Part shown: one piece after another, positions 17,716 through 27,940 of the stretch
Layout of the letters: each line of letters opens with the position of its first letter
Position numbering within the stretch: position 1 is the first letter of the stretch
Origin: Treponema sp.
GTDB lineage: Bacteria; Spirochaetota; Spirochaetia; Treponematales; Breznakiellaceae
Reading direction: 5' to 3'
NCBI GenBank assembly: GCA_031284195.1
Contig: JAITAI010000016.1
Coordinates: 1 to 32,309, forward strand
Length of the DNA: 32,309 nucleotides
Made by a program: the position numbers and the translations under genes
Notes under the pieces: generated by a model
Database searches by the model: none
What the model saw: only the letters and a program-made list of their open reading frames with translations
What the model was told of the DNA's origin: nothing

Positions 17716-17802
17716 GGGTTTAGGGTTAAATATTACTATTTTTGTAATAAATTAACCGTCTACAACATCCCCTGATTTTGAAGGATCCGCATGGTCAAAC
17801 CC

Positions 17803-18279
17803 TTATTCTGGATAATTGAGGTTTTCCGTGGCCGGATGCTGCACAAGTTCCGCATACCGCCGGACTTCCCATTGGGCCATATCCAGGTTCTGTTCCCGCC
17901 AGTTTCCACATTCTGCAGGGGCGGCTCCGGGGATGGCCCCCTCAAACTTGAGGATCCAGTCCATCATTTCTCGCAGCAAGGGAAGTATCTCTGGAGAACT
18001 CCGGTCACCTTCCAGAATGAGGTAAAAACCAGTTCGGCATCCCATGGGGCCGAAGTATACCACCCGGTTCCCCCACTCCTTATGGGAGCGGAGAAAGGTG
18101 GCTCCTAGGTGTTCAATGGTATGCAAGGCAGGCATATCCATCACCGGCTCTTTATTCGGCTCTTTAAAACGGAGATCAAAGGTAGTGAGTACCAGAACCC
18201 CGAACCGATCCTTGCGAGAAACAAACACTCCCGGTTTTAAGCGGAGATGATCCACTTGAAAACTGGCAATTTTTTCCAT
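17803..18279 (-). CDS. luxS: S-ribosylhomocysteine lyase (AI-2 synthesis)
   Basis: HTIEHLGATFLRSH metal motif, GPMGCRTGFYLI; RBS GGAGAGG favours MEKIASF start at 18279 (ORF track extends to 18297). Confidence 0.95.
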   Translation of the reverse strand: MEKIASFQVDHLRLKPGVFVSRKDRFGVLVLTTFDLRFKEPNKEPVMDMPALHTIEHLGATFLRSHKEWGNRVVYFGPMGCRTGFYLILEGDRSSPEILPLLREMMDWILKFEGAIPGAAPAECGNWREQNLDMAQWEVRRYAELVQHPATENLNYPE

Positions 18280-18347
18280 ACTAACCTCTCCTATCACTTA
18301 TAAAAAGTACGAACTGAACCTAGTTTCTACAGTAACCTGTATCTGCT

Positions 18348-18386
18348 GAGGCGTTTCTAAAACTAATCGAGTTTTGGAAACGGCTC
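18348..18386. repeat. 17-bp imperfect palindrome, GTTTC(T/C)AAAAC family
   Basis: GAGGCGTTTCTAAAACT-aatcg-AGTTTTGGAAACGGCTC, 15/17 paired. Confidence 0.7.
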
Positions 18387-18731
18387 TAATGCTTGCAACT
18401 ATAGGATTAGGGGGTCTTTTTAGTCAAGGTAGCCTGGGTGTTTTCAAGATAAACCTATCGAAAAAACTTTTGGGGAGGTTGGGAGACTTGTTTCTGGGGC
18501 CCTGCATTTTTTTCTTTAAGATACGAAAGGAAGTCCTGCAAAATACAGCTCAGGCCTTACAGGGGAATAGGCGACTGATTCTGTCAAAGTGAAACGTCCA
18601 TATCCGCAGGTCCTTTGGACTTTAGGCTGCTAGAGGGACTGTACTTTGGCGGCCTGGAGCCACTTTTATAGCAGAATAAGGAGCTGAAAATCACCTAGCA
18701 GGACCTTGATCCCTGCTCCGAGAAGTTACGT

Positions 18732-20234
18732 TTATCCTGAGGGTTTATAAAACCTGGACCCACGCCTCCCTGTCCAATCATGCCTATAATCCCGGGAGAA
18801 ACATCCTAAAACGGTCCAGAGCTCAAGCCGTCCGGTGATCATCATAAAGGAAAGGAACCATTTGATATAAGCCGGTAAGCCATACAAACTCGTCGCCCCG
18901 CTTTCATCCCCGATGCTCAGGCCGATATTCCCTAGGATCATGAGGCTCATATTAAGCGCAGGAAACAAATCCATACCACTCGAACTCACCCAAAGCGTAG
19001 TGAGCAATACCAAGACCATATAACAAAAGACGAATCCTGCAACCCCATGAGCCACCTCATGAGGACCAGCTTTATGGTTAAAGGTAATGAGGAAAACCCC
19101 TTGAGGATAGATGAGTCTTCTTAGTTCATTGACCATTTGTTTAAAGAGCACTACATGACGAATCACCTTGATCCCCCCTGATGTTGACCCTGAACAGGCC
19201 CCTATGAACATGAGACAGAACAGGACCCCTTGGGCAAGAGGCGGCCAGCGGCTGTGGTCGGTAATGCTTAAGCCGGTGCTGGTTACTATGGATACTCCCT
19301 GGAAAAGGGCGTAACGTAGGCTTTGTTCAAAGGAAGAACCTCCCAGGGAGTTGTCGCTAGAAAACATGGATAAGATGATGAGCCCCGTAGAAACCAGGAT
19401 GATCCCCCCGTAGACCTTGGCTTCGGTGTTGCTAAGCATATCCCGGTACTTCCCCTGGAGGAGCCGGTAGAAGAGGGTAAAATTGAACCCTGCGAGGATC
19501 ATGAAGATGATACAGACCCAATGGATCCAGGGAGAAGGGTACGTAGCTAGACCCCCATTCCGAGAACTAAAACCTCCGGTAGCCACGGTGGAAAAAGCAT
19601 GGATCACTGCATCAAACCAGTTCATACCCCCTAAACATAAGAGTAGGCTTTGAAGGACGGTGAGCAGGGTATATATAAGCCACAGGATTTTAGCGGTGCT
19701 GGTGATCTTGGGGAGGATCTTGTTAGACTCAGGCCCAGAGGTTTCAGCCTTTACGAGCAGAAACCCTTCAATCCCAAGCAAGGGGAACAGCGCCACGGTG
19801 AGGACCACGATGCCCATACCTCCGAGCCAATGGGTCATGGCCCGCCAGAAAAGCAGAGACCGGGGTAGGGCTTCTACGTCTATGATGACGCTTGCCCCGG
19901 TAGTTGTGAATCCTGAAACGCTTTCAAAGACCGCATCAGAGAAACGGAGTATATACCCAGAGATATAGTAGGGTACGGCCCCTACAAGACAGGTAAAAAC
20001 CCAGGCCACAAAAACCAGTACTAAACCGTCACCAGCGCTGAGGGTGATTTTTTGTTTCCGGGTAACAAAGATCACCGGCAGGGCAATGATCAAGGTGGTT
20101 CCCATGCAAACCAGGAAGGTTTTCACCATGACGCCTTCTCCATAAGCAAGCCCCAGCAAGAGCGGTATCAACATGGTCAGCGCGATAAGACCCAAAAGGA
20201 ACATGAGGGGTCTAAGCAACGTTCCCAGGTTCAT
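18732..20234 (-). CDS. trkH: potassium uptake membrane protein TrkH
   Basis: SGFTTTGASVI, MIFAGACSGSTSGGIKVIRH-type pore segments; ATGA overlap with trkA. Confidence 0.92.
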   Translation of the reverse strand: MNLGTLLRPLMFLLGLIALTMLIPLLLGLAYGEGVMVKTFLVCMGTTLIIALPVIFVTRKQKITLSAGDGLVLVFVAWVFTCLVGAVPYYISGYILRFSDAVFESVSGFTTTGASVIIDVEALPRSLLFWRAMTHWLGGMGIVVLTVALFPLLGIEGFLLVKAETSGPESNKILPKITSTAKILWLIYTLLTVLQSLLLCLGGMNWFDAVIHAFSTVATGGFSSRNGGLATYPSPWIHWVCIIFMILAGFNFTLFYRLLQGKYRDMLSNTEAKVYGGIILVSTGLIILSMFSSDNSLGGSSFEQSLRYALFQGVSIVTSTGLSITDHSRWPPLAQGVLFCLMFIGACSGSTSGGIKVIRHVVLFKQMVNELRRLIYPQGVFLITFNHKAGPHEVAHGVAGFVFCYMVLVLLTTLWVSSSGMDLFPALNMSLMILGNIGLSIGDESGATSLYGLPAYIKWFLSFMMITGRLELWTVLGCFSRDYRHDWTGRRGSRFYKPSG

Positions 20235-21697
20235 AGAGGCGTACCAAACAACTTTTCGATTTCCTTTTCACTGCCGTTTTTAGCGATCAGGATGATGTGG
20301 TCCCCAACTTTAAAGCAATAATCCCCCTTGGGGATAAAAGAATCCCCTCCCCGGTTGACCAGCAGCAGAAGCCCCCCTGCAGAGAGCCGGAACACGGTGA
20401 TGGGTTTATCCGCCACAGGCGCGCCCTTTTCGATTTCAAGTTCAATGACGCCAATGTTACCGTCTCCGATGCGATGAATCCCCTTCACCCCACTCCTCAT
20501 GAGATGGGAAAGGATGGAATCCACCACAACGGATTTCATGGGGATCACTACGTCAACCCCAAGCTGCCGGGCTATGGTCCCATAGCCGGATCCCGTAACC
20601 AGGGCAACTGCCCGGCGAACTCCCCGGGATTTGAGGTAGATCGCGGTGATTATGTTGAGTTCCTGATGCCCTGTAGCAGTTACAATGAGGTCCAGGTCAG
20701 TGATCCGCTCTTCTGCAACAAAACTTTCATCGGAAATGTCCTCATTGAGGATGAGGGCCTCAGGGAAGCGGGCAGCCAGGTCCTTGCATAACTCATAATC
20801 CTGTTCGATGATGATCACCCGCCGCATAGTTTTGGGGAGTAACCGTTTAAGAAAAGAAAAAATGGAAGATCTTTTTTTGGATGCTCCCGGAACCGTAGGG
20901 CTGATTTCAGCAGTAAGGCGCGCTTTCCGGTTCCGATCCTGATCCGGGTACAGCAATCCTTCGGCGATGAGGGTTCCCACCCGTCCGCCACCAACGATGC
21001 CTATTTTTCGCAGACTCTGTTCAGATCGCCCGGCGTATTTAAAAACCTCATTCAGCTCTTTTTCTTTGGCTAACACATGGATTCGGTCTCCCTTGGTAAG
21101 GACCGTTATACCGCTGGGAAGGATGCTCTCTCCTTGCCGTTCCAGGAGGGTTACGAGGCTTTCGCCCTTTATGAGGGAACGGAAATTCTTGAGGGAGAAA
21201 CCGTCAAAGGCGCTGCCCGGGGCGACGTCGATGGAACCCAGCTGGTATGAGGTGTTGGCAAAGGCGAGAATATCCCCTATGGCGCCGTGTTCAATGGCGT
21301 TTAAAGCATATCGAGCAGCTTCCACATCAGGGTGCACGAAACGGTCGATACCCAAGATCCGCTCACCCGAGCGGTTCAGCCGGATATACTCGTCGTTTCT
21401 CACTCGGGCTATCTTGAGCAGATCCGGATACCGGGAAGCGGCGAGGCCGCAGATGAGCATGTTTACCTCATCAGAACCGGTAACACAGACCAGGGCATCG
21501 GCTTTGGCAATTCCCGCGTCTCCCAAGGCGCTGAGGCTGTTTCCTTCATCGTGGATTACCAGGCAATCCAAACGATTTGAGGCATGGCGAGCCCGCTCTT
21601 CATGAGACTCGATAAGGGAAACGTCGTGTTTTTCCTGAATGAGGCTGCGGCTTAACTGAGTTCCTACCAGACCTGCACCGACTATGATAATACGCAT
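20231..21697 (-). CDS. trkA: potassium uptake regulatory protein TrkA (duplicated RCK_N/RCK_C)
   Basis: two Rossmann motifs (IIIVGAGLVGTQLSR; IGIVGGGRVGTLIAE). Confidence 0.92.
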   Translation of the reverse strand: MRIIIVGAGLVGTQLSRSLIQEKHDVSLIESHEERARHASNRLDCLVIHDEGNSLSALGDAGIAKADALVCVTGSDEVNMLICGLAASRYPDLLKIARVRNDEYIRLNRSGERILGIDRFVHPDVEAARYALNAIEHGAIGDILAFANTSYQLGSIDVAPGSAFDGFSLKNFRSLIKGESLVTLLERQGESILPSGITVLTKGDRIHVLAKEKELNEVFKYAGRSEQSLRKIGIVGGGRVGTLIAEGLLYPDQDRNRKARLTAEISPTVPGASKKRSSIFSFLKRLLPKTMRRVIIIEQDYELCKDLAARFPEALILNEDISDESFVAEERITDLDLIVTATGHQELNIITAIYLKSRGVRRAVALVTGSGYGTIARQLGVDVVIPMKSVVVDSILSHLMRSGVKGIHRIGDGNIGVIELEIEKGAPVADKPITVFRLSAGGLLLLVNRGGDSFIPKGDYCFKVGDHIILIAKNGSEKEIEKLFGTPL

Positions 21698-21731
21698 GAC
21701 TTTAGTTTATGCTATCTTTCTTTTCCCTTTT

Positions 21732-23105
21732 CTATGCTCGAGGAGTATCTTCTAAAAGGGCCCAAAAACCTGGATAGGTTACGTCCGCAGCCTCGACACC
21801 ACGGATCTCTACCGGAGCTTCAGCACCCAGAGCTGCAACTGCCAGAGCCATCACTACCCGGTGATCCCCATGACCGTCTACCCTACCCCCGCGCAGTACC
21901 GGAAGGTTTGTTGCTGAAACAGCACCTCCACGGATAAGGAGCCCATCAGGACGTTCTTCAGTCCATACCCCGAGCTTCCGAAGTTCCAGGGCCATCACGG
22001 CGATCCGGTCAGTTTCCTTGATCCGGGCATGGGCCACATTGAGCAAGGCGGTTTCCCCTGCAGCATAGGCAGCGATGACCGCCATGATGGGTAAGAGATC
22101 CGGGGTAGCATTTAAGTCAAAACTCCCTGCCCGGAGGGGACCTTTCCGTGAAACCCAGACAGCCCAGGTATCGTGTTGTTTTTCCCAGTACACCTCTGCG
22201 CCTAGGTCTTTGAGCATGGTGAAAAAGGCCTTATCCCCTTGCTTATCTTCTGGATCAAGACCAAGAAGCCGCACCGGTCCACCGGTAATCGCCCCCGCGC
22301 AAGCAGGAAAGGCAGCAGAGGAAAAATCCCCCGGTACCGGGCCGTTCATGGGCCGGTAGGAAGCGCCGCCTCTGATACGGAACCAAGAACAATCCCCTGC
22401 CGCTTCATAGGCTACGTGCTGAGCATCGAGATAAGAAAGGGTCATCTCAATATAGGGTTTTTCGTTGAGAAGGGGCACCTCAATCTCAGTACAGGTTCCT
22501 CCTGGAGCCAGGGGAGCAGCTAAAAGCAGCGCAGAAAGGTACTGGCTTGTGGGACAGGGAAGACTCACCCTGCCTCCTTTCCAAGGACCTTGTACGGTGA
22601 TAGGGGCGCAGCCCTCAGGGGCAGATGCCACTCGAATACCTAAGCCCGAGAGGGCCTGCAATAGCGGCGTCCCACTGCGGCAACGGATCTGTGCATCCCC
22701 GGTAAAGGTTATGGGTTCCTTTCCCAGAGCAGCCGCAGCGAGGGCTAAAAAAAGGGTGGTTCCAGAATTACCTACATCCAGCGGTTTATCAGGGGTCTTG
22801 CAGGTTCCACCGGCTGCTCCAGCTCCAATTCCCCGCACCAACCACCGAAGCGCCCTTCCACCCTGGCGGTCTGCCTGAAGGACAGAGGATTCTTCGATGA
22901 CCGCACCAAGGGCACGGCACACCTCAAGACAAGAACGGGCGTCCAAGGAATCCAAGGGATCCTCGATTTCAGAAACCCCCTCTCCTAATGCCGCCATAAG
23001 GAGCCGCCGGATGGTGTGGGACTTAGAAGCGGGGATCCGAATCGTCCCGGTAATCTTATGGGGTTTAATAATACCGTACATACGGATACGATAACACTTC
23101 GCCAT
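21732..23105 (-). CDS. aroA: 3-phosphoshikimate 1-carboxyvinyltransferase (EPSP synthase)
   Basis: PASKSHTIRRLL, DVGNSGTTLFL, RIKETDRI, DGHGDHRVVMALAVA; start may be internal (MYGIIKPHKI). Confidence 0.94.
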   Translation of the reverse strand: MAKCYRIRMYGIIKPHKITGTIRIPASKSHTIRRLLMAALGEGVSEIEDPLDSLDARSCLEVCRALGAVIEESSVLQADRQGGRALRWLVRGIGAGAAGGTCKTPDKPLDVGNSGTTLFLALAAAALGKEPITFTGDAQIRCRSGTPLLQALSGLGIRVASAPEGCAPITVQGPWKGGRVSLPCPTSQYLSALLLAAPLAPGGTCTEIEVPLLNEKPYIEMTLSYLDAQHVAYEAAGDCSWFRIRGGASYRPMNGPVPGDFSSAAFPACAGAITGGPVRLLGLDPEDKQGDKAFFTMLKDLGAEVYWEKQHDTWAVWVSRKGPLRAGSFDLNATPDLLPIMAVIAAYAAGETALLNVAHARIKETDRIAVMALELRKLGVWTEERPDGLLIRGGAVSATNLPVLRGGRVDGHGDHRVVMALAVAALGAEAPVEIRGVEAADVTYPGFWALLEDTPRA

Positions 23106-23122
23106 CGTTGAGGCAAGGTAAG

Positions 23123-23422
23123 CAGGATAAACCCCAGGGTGAATAGGTTAAGCATCGGAAAAGGGCCCACCGATTACCCTGATTTTTCGTTCTAAACCCG
23201 CTTAATCGGCGTCGAACGTTAGTTCGCAATCTGGGTAATCTCGAGCTCAGGGTAAACGCATAGCAACCTTCCGGGGGTATAGGGCACCCTGCAAAGGTCA
23301 GACATAGCCTTAGTCAGGCAAAGGGCCCCATAGCTCGCGGCTCGTAAGTCCAATACACGCAACCGGTCATTTCGCTCCGGGGACCAATCCCCAGTGCCAC
23401 GGTTTTCTATAGGTTTATACTG
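23123..23422. repeat. structured intergenic element 2, diverged relative of 13297-13561
   Basis: CAGGATAAACCC at left, TTTTCTATAGGTTTATACTG at right; shared TAAGTCC(G/A)ATACA...CTCCGGGGA and GGTTT(T)CTAT(A/G)GG(T/C)TTAT(A/C)CTG blocks. Confidence 0.5.
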
Positions 23423-24498
23423 GTAGTCTCTTGGTATACAATCCCGGCAAACTCAGGGATCGTAACAAGAAAGACCGCTGCAATGGCCGGATCAAAATGC
23501 CCGGTGCTCTTATGCTCAATAATCTGCACCGCTTCTTGCTGGGTCAAGGCCTTTTTATAGGACCGTACTGAAAGCAGCGCATCGTATACATCCACAATCG
23601 CCATGAGCCGTCCTTGCAAGGGAATGGCCGTCCCTCTAAGCCCCTGGGGATACCCGGAACCATCCCATTTTTCATGATGGGTTCCGGCCAATATCTTGGC
23701 ATGTTCAAGAAAAGCCTTTTCCGAAGTGCTCTCCCCTATCTTTTCAATAACCTGAACCCCAAAGGTGGTATGCTTTTTCATCTCGGTGAACTCTTCATCG
23801 GTAAGCTTTCCCTGCTTAAAGAGAATACTGTCTCTAATGGCGATTTTGCCCACATCGTGGAGTTGGGAAGACTGTAAAAAAATATCCTCATCCCAGGCGC
23901 TGATTTCATCCTGATACACCCCATGACGTTTCATGGCCCGGATCAATATCTTGAGATAGGCACGGGTCCGTTCAATATGGCCGCCGGTAATCGAATCCCG
24001 GGATTCAACCAACTCTGCCACGGTCTGGAGAATGGCGTTTTGCAACCCTACCACTTCCTGAGTCTTGTCTCTTACCATCTGCTGAAGATTGGTATTGTAT
24101 GCTTCCAGTTCCTTTCTTTGGGATTCCACCAACAGATGGACCTCGATACGTTTTACTAAAAGAGAGGGAACAAAGGGTTTAGTGATATAATCAATGGCCC
24201 CTAGGGACAAGCCTTGCAGCTCACTGCCGTCGTCACTTTTGGCGGTCAAAAAAATAACCGGAATATGGGCGAGTTTTTCCTGTTTCTTGAGGACTTTGAT
24301 CACCTCATAACCGTTCATCTCCGGCATCTCCACATCCAAGAGAATCATATCTGGGATCACTTTTTCCAGCAGCTTGAACAGCTTTTCCCCTGAAGGAAGG
24401 GTAAACACATCGTATTTGTCGATTAAGGCGGTTTTTCCTACCGTCAAATTGGTGATGTTATCATCTACCAGCATGATTTTTTTGCGTCCAGTTTCCAT
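23407..24498 (-). CDS. response regulator with HD-GYP domain (c-di-GMP phosphodiesterase type)
   Basis: REC: MLVDDN...DMILLDVEMPEMNG; HD-GYP: LHDVGKIAI ... HHEKWDGSGYPQGL. Confidence 0.92.
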   Translation of the reverse strand: METGRKKIMLVDDNITNLTVGKTALIDKYDVFTLPSGEKLFKLLEKVIPDMILLDVEMPEMNGYEVIKVLKKQEKLAHIPVIFLTAKSDDGSELQGLSLGAIDYITKPFVPSLLVKRIEVHLLVESQRKELEAYNTNLQQMVRDKTQEVVGLQNAILQTVAELVESRDSITGGHIERTRAYLKILIRAMKRHGVYQDEISAWDEDIFLQSSQLHDVGKIAIRDSILFKQGKLTDEEFTEMKKHTTFGVQVIEKIGESTSEKAFLEHAKILAGTHHEKWDGSGYPQGLRGTAIPLQGRLMAIVDVYDALLSVRSYKKALTQQEAVQIIEHKSTGHFDPAIAAVFLVTIPEFAGIVYQETTSINL

Positions 24499-24594
24499 AC
24501 CTCGATACTCCTTACTTAGAGAACCAGTTTCAAAACCGAGGTTAGAGCGGACTTAAGGTCCGATGAAACTAGTTCCCCAAAAAGCAGCCTAAAA

Positions 24595-24634
24595 AAGGTT
24601 GCTGTTTCAAAAGATCAGCTTTTGAAACAACCTC
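24595..24634 (-). terminator. rho-independent terminator after the hybrid kinase
   Basis: GAGGTTGTTTCAAAAG-ctgat-CTTTTGAAACagcAACCTTTTTT on minus strand. Confidence 0.7.
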
Positions 24635-24663
24635 AATAAGAAAAAAGATAAAAGCCCATGAGA

Positions 24664-27600
24664 TCAGCGCCGTTCATCAGATAAGAGCGTTTCAATAGAA
24701 GCAATCGCTTCATCATAATCGGATAACAGAATAAGCCTACTTATCTCAGCAATACCGCGATTGACCGGCTCACCCCAATTTCCCTTTTGCAGTCTGCTGA
24801 CACTTTCGTCTGCCTTGCCTACATCCATCATATCCAGGGCTGCTTTCAATTCTTCCAGTTCCTGCTGCAATACTCGCCTATCCCCGGTATCCCCTTCCAT
24901 ACCGTCCCTCAGAGACTTTTGCTGAGATGCATAGGCTTGTAAGGCATGATTGATACGTTCCAACAGTTTAGTAAAGTCTTCCAGGAAAGGGCCATGGTAT
25001 TGCTCAATATAGGTCCGATCTTCGATTCTCCCCGCGACTTCCAGAGCCTTTGCCTGTTCAGATAGCGCTTCTGCCCCAATAGTAGCTGCGGTACTTTTAA
25101 CCGCGTGGACGTAGATGGTATACAAACCCATATCCCCTGCGGCTAAGCACGCGTTTAACTGACCGAGCTTTTCCATGCTCTCTGTCCAAAAGATTCCCAA
25201 GATATCCATATACGTATCCAAGGATCCCCCGGTCATTTCTATACCACGGTTCACTGCTACACCGTCAATGACCGGCAGCCCACAGTCCTGAGATTCCTTA
25301 GATACGACCGTATCCAGAGTATCCGTAGAAGGAACCATATCCCCCTGATCCATAGAAAAATCTTCTTTTTTATGGTCTTGGTATTTTTCTCGCTTCGATT
25401 CAGGGATCCATTTTTGTAATATGCTATTTAAACGGGACATCTCAATAGGTTTGGAAAGGAAATCATCCATACCGTTCTGTAAAAACATTTCCTTAACCCC
25501 GGATACGGCATTAGCGGTCAAGGCGATAATGGGGAGTTCTTTATAGTAATTTGTCTTGCCTTCTAGGTTCCGTATGATACTAGTGGCTTCAATACCGTCC
25601 ATTTCAGGCATCATGTGATCCATAAAGACTATATCGTAGGTTTTCGCTTGTACCAGTTTAATCGCCTCGGCGCCGCTTTCACAGTTATCCACCTGCATCT
25701 TATAGGGCGCCATAAGTCCTTCGGCAACTTTCAGGTTAGTGATGATATCATCAACCAGAAGAATACGGGCAGTAGGGGCGATAAACCGTACCCCGCTTTC
25801 CCGAGGATCCCTATAAGTGCTCTGGTTACTGGTCTCATTGTTCAGAACCGCTGCGATTGAAATGGCATGAGCCGGCATGGTTAGGGTACAGACGTCAATA
25901 CCGTTAAGGTCTGCACCGTATTCTATCATCACCACCAACTTGGATGGTATGTTCATCCGCTTAAGGATATCCTTGGCCCCCTCATATAAGACCTGAGAAA
26001 CAAAGATAAAGGGATAGGTATGTTCCTTGAGGGCATCATGGAAATCGGATTGGATCTGCACCAAGGCGGTCTGTACCCCCAGATTTTCAAGCGTGCTGAT
26101 AATGGAACCGACATAGGGATGGTTGAACCCATAGATCAGGACCTGCTTTTCTCCGGGGTCTTCCACCACCGCGAGTTGTTCAGGCTCCTCTATGATCTGC
26201 GGTATAAGGATGGTAAAGGTACTCCCTTTGCCGTATTCACTGGTAAAAGAAATCTCCCCTCCCAAGGCTTCGCATAGGTTCTTCGTGATGGCCAAACCCA
26301 AGCCGGTTCCCTCGATTTTTCGGTTTTTTTCCTTGTCAAACTGAATAAAATCACCAAAAATTTGGTCGAAATTTTCTTTTTTGATACCCATACCGGTATC
26401 TTCAACCCTGATGGTCAGCAGTACATACTCGGTATCATGGATTTCTCCAGTAATAGACAAGGTAATCGACCCTTTTTCCGTGTATTTCACCGCATTATTC
26501 AAAACATTCAAGATGATCTGCCGGATCCGCACTTCATCGCCTCTGAGCTTGTTTGGCAGCTTGGCATCAATCGAGACCAGCAGCACTACAGGCTTTTCAG
26601 TGAGCCGCATCTGGATAATCGTTACAATATCATTAATCACCGAGGATAGAAGGTAGGGGCTCTCACTTATCTCCATCTTACCGGATTCTATCTTTGAAAA
26701 GTCGAGAATGTCGTTTATGATGGAAAGCAGATTCGCACTAGCCTGCTTGATGCTCATGGCATAGTCGTATACCTCATGGGTAATCGGTTCCCGCAGGATA
26801 AGTTCCGCCATACCCACAATCGCATTCATAGGAGTGCGTATTTCATGGCTCATCTTGGCGAGGAAATTCGATTTACTCTTGTTTTTCTCGTCGGCGATGA
26901 CTTTCTCGGTATACAAGCGCAGAAGAAAATAACATAAAATAGACACCAGCGCCATACCCAGGACCGAGAGCAAAATCGCCATCTGGTATACAGCCCGGTA
27001 ATAACTGCTGCTGGAAGTTACCAAGCCAATATGCCAGTTATTAAAGAGTGTTCTAAAAAACACAATACTCTTTACCCCATCCCGATTGGTAAATTCCATC
27101 CCCGAAATCGTATCGTTTTCAACAAGAACCTGAGTGAGCCGTGCATATTCAGAGCCTATAGAGGGAAAGGAGCGCCCCTGCCATTGGGGGGCTCGTCCGT
27201 GAAGCACGATCGTATAGGCATTATCAAGAATAATACCGTACCCTTCACCCCCAAGATTCAATTCTCCAATAAAGCCCAACATTTCGGAAATATTGATATC
27301 AATAACCATGATTCCCAAAAACTCTCCGGCGGTATTCATAATTTTCTCAGATACTGAAACAATGGAATCCCCGCTCATGATATCAATATACGGATCGCTA
27401 TAGAAAAGCTTTCCGTTTGCATCATCTGCACCAGTGTACCAAGGTCTGGTAACAGGATCATAGGCATCCGGGGGCGTCCAATCGTTACCGAGCAAAAAAG
27501 ACCCCTGAATCAAGCCATAAATTGCCCCAAAACCCTTGATAACCGGAGTGCCCTGCGTATTATTCCTATTCCACTGGGTGAGTTGTTTAAGGGTCTGCTC

Positions 27601-27858
27601 GATGGCATCTTTGGTTTTTTCCTCTTGGATCATCCTTTCAACGAAGAAACCGGTGCTTTTCAAGAACACTCCCGCCTGGTTTAATTCCGCCTGGATCCGA
27701 ATTTGGGCGGATTCTATGGCTGCTTCCCCATTACTGAACAACTGGGCCCGGACTATACTGCTGGCATACAAATAACTCACCACTACCATAATTGCAAAGG
27801 CCAAAATAACAAACAACAACTGCTGATAATTGAGTTTAATAATATCCCGTAATTTCAT
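24664..27858 (-). CDS. hybrid sensor histidine kinase (dCache sensor, HisKA, HATPase, receiver, HPt)
   Basis: FLAKMSHEIRTPMNAIVGM; GTGLGLAITKNL; ILLVDD...DIVFMDHMMPEMDG; HAVKSTAATIGA. Confidence 0.92.
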   Translation of the reverse strand: MKLRDIIKLNYQQLLFVILAFAIMVVVSYLYASSIVRAQLFSNGEAAIESAQIRIQAELNQAGVFLKSTGFFVERMIQEEKTKDAIEQTLKQLTQWNRNNTQGTPVIKGFGAIYGLIQGSFLLGNDWTPPDAYDPVTRPWYTGADDANGKLFYSDPYIDIMSGDSIVSVSEKIMNTAGEFLGIMVIDINISEMLGFIGELNLGGEGYGIILDNAYTIVLHGRAPQWQGRSFPSIGSEYARLTQVLVENDTISGMEFTNRDGVKSIVFFRTLFNNWHIGLVTSSSSYYRAVYQMAILLSVLGMALVSILCYFLLRLYTEKVIADEKNKSKSNFLAKMSHEIRTPMNAIVGMAELILREPITHEVYDYAMSIKQASANLLSIINDILDFSKIESGKMEISESPYLLSSVINDIVTIIQMRLTEKPVVLLVSIDAKLPNKLRGDEVRIRQIILNVLNNAVKYTEKGSITLSITGEIHDTEYVLLTIRVEDTGMGIKKENFDQIFGDFIQFDKEKNRKIEGTGLGLAITKNLCEALGGEISFTSEYGKGSTFTILIPQIIEEPEQLAVVEDPGEKQVLIYGFNHPYVGSIISTLENLGVQTALVQIQSDFHDALKEHTYPFIFVSQVLYEGAKDILKRMNIPSKLVVMIEYGADLNGIDVCTLTMPAHAISIAAVLNNETSNQSTYRDPRESGVRFIAPTARILLVDDIITNLKVAEGLMAPYKMQVDNCESGAEAIKLVQAKTYDIVFMDHMMPEMDGIEATSIIRNLEGKTNYYKELPIIALTANAVSGVKEMFLQNGMDDFLSKPIEMSRLNSILQKWIPESKREKYQDHKKEDFSMDQGDMVPSTDTLDTVVSKESQDCGLPVIDGVAVNRGIEMTGGSLDTYMDILGIFWTESMEKLGQLNACLAAGDMGLYTIYVHAVKSTAATIGAEALSEQAKALEVAGRIEDRTYIEQYHGPFLEDFTKLLERINHALQAYASQQKSLRDGMEGDTGDRRVLQQELEELKAALDMMDVGKADESVSRLQKGNWGEPVNRGIAEISRLILLSDYDEAIASIETLLSDERR

Positions 27859-27940
27859 CCTGAGTGCACTCCTCTACTGATGCCAAGGCTCCCTACTGTC
27901 CACCACCCCCATAACTAACGCTTATATTCCCAATTCAGTA

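Noticed and set aside
18374-18592. 72-aa plus-strand ORF between luxS and trkH
   Set aside because: Starts inside the palindrome, no RBS or motif.
20967-21605. 212-aa plus-strand ORF
   Set aside because: Antisense shadow of trkA.
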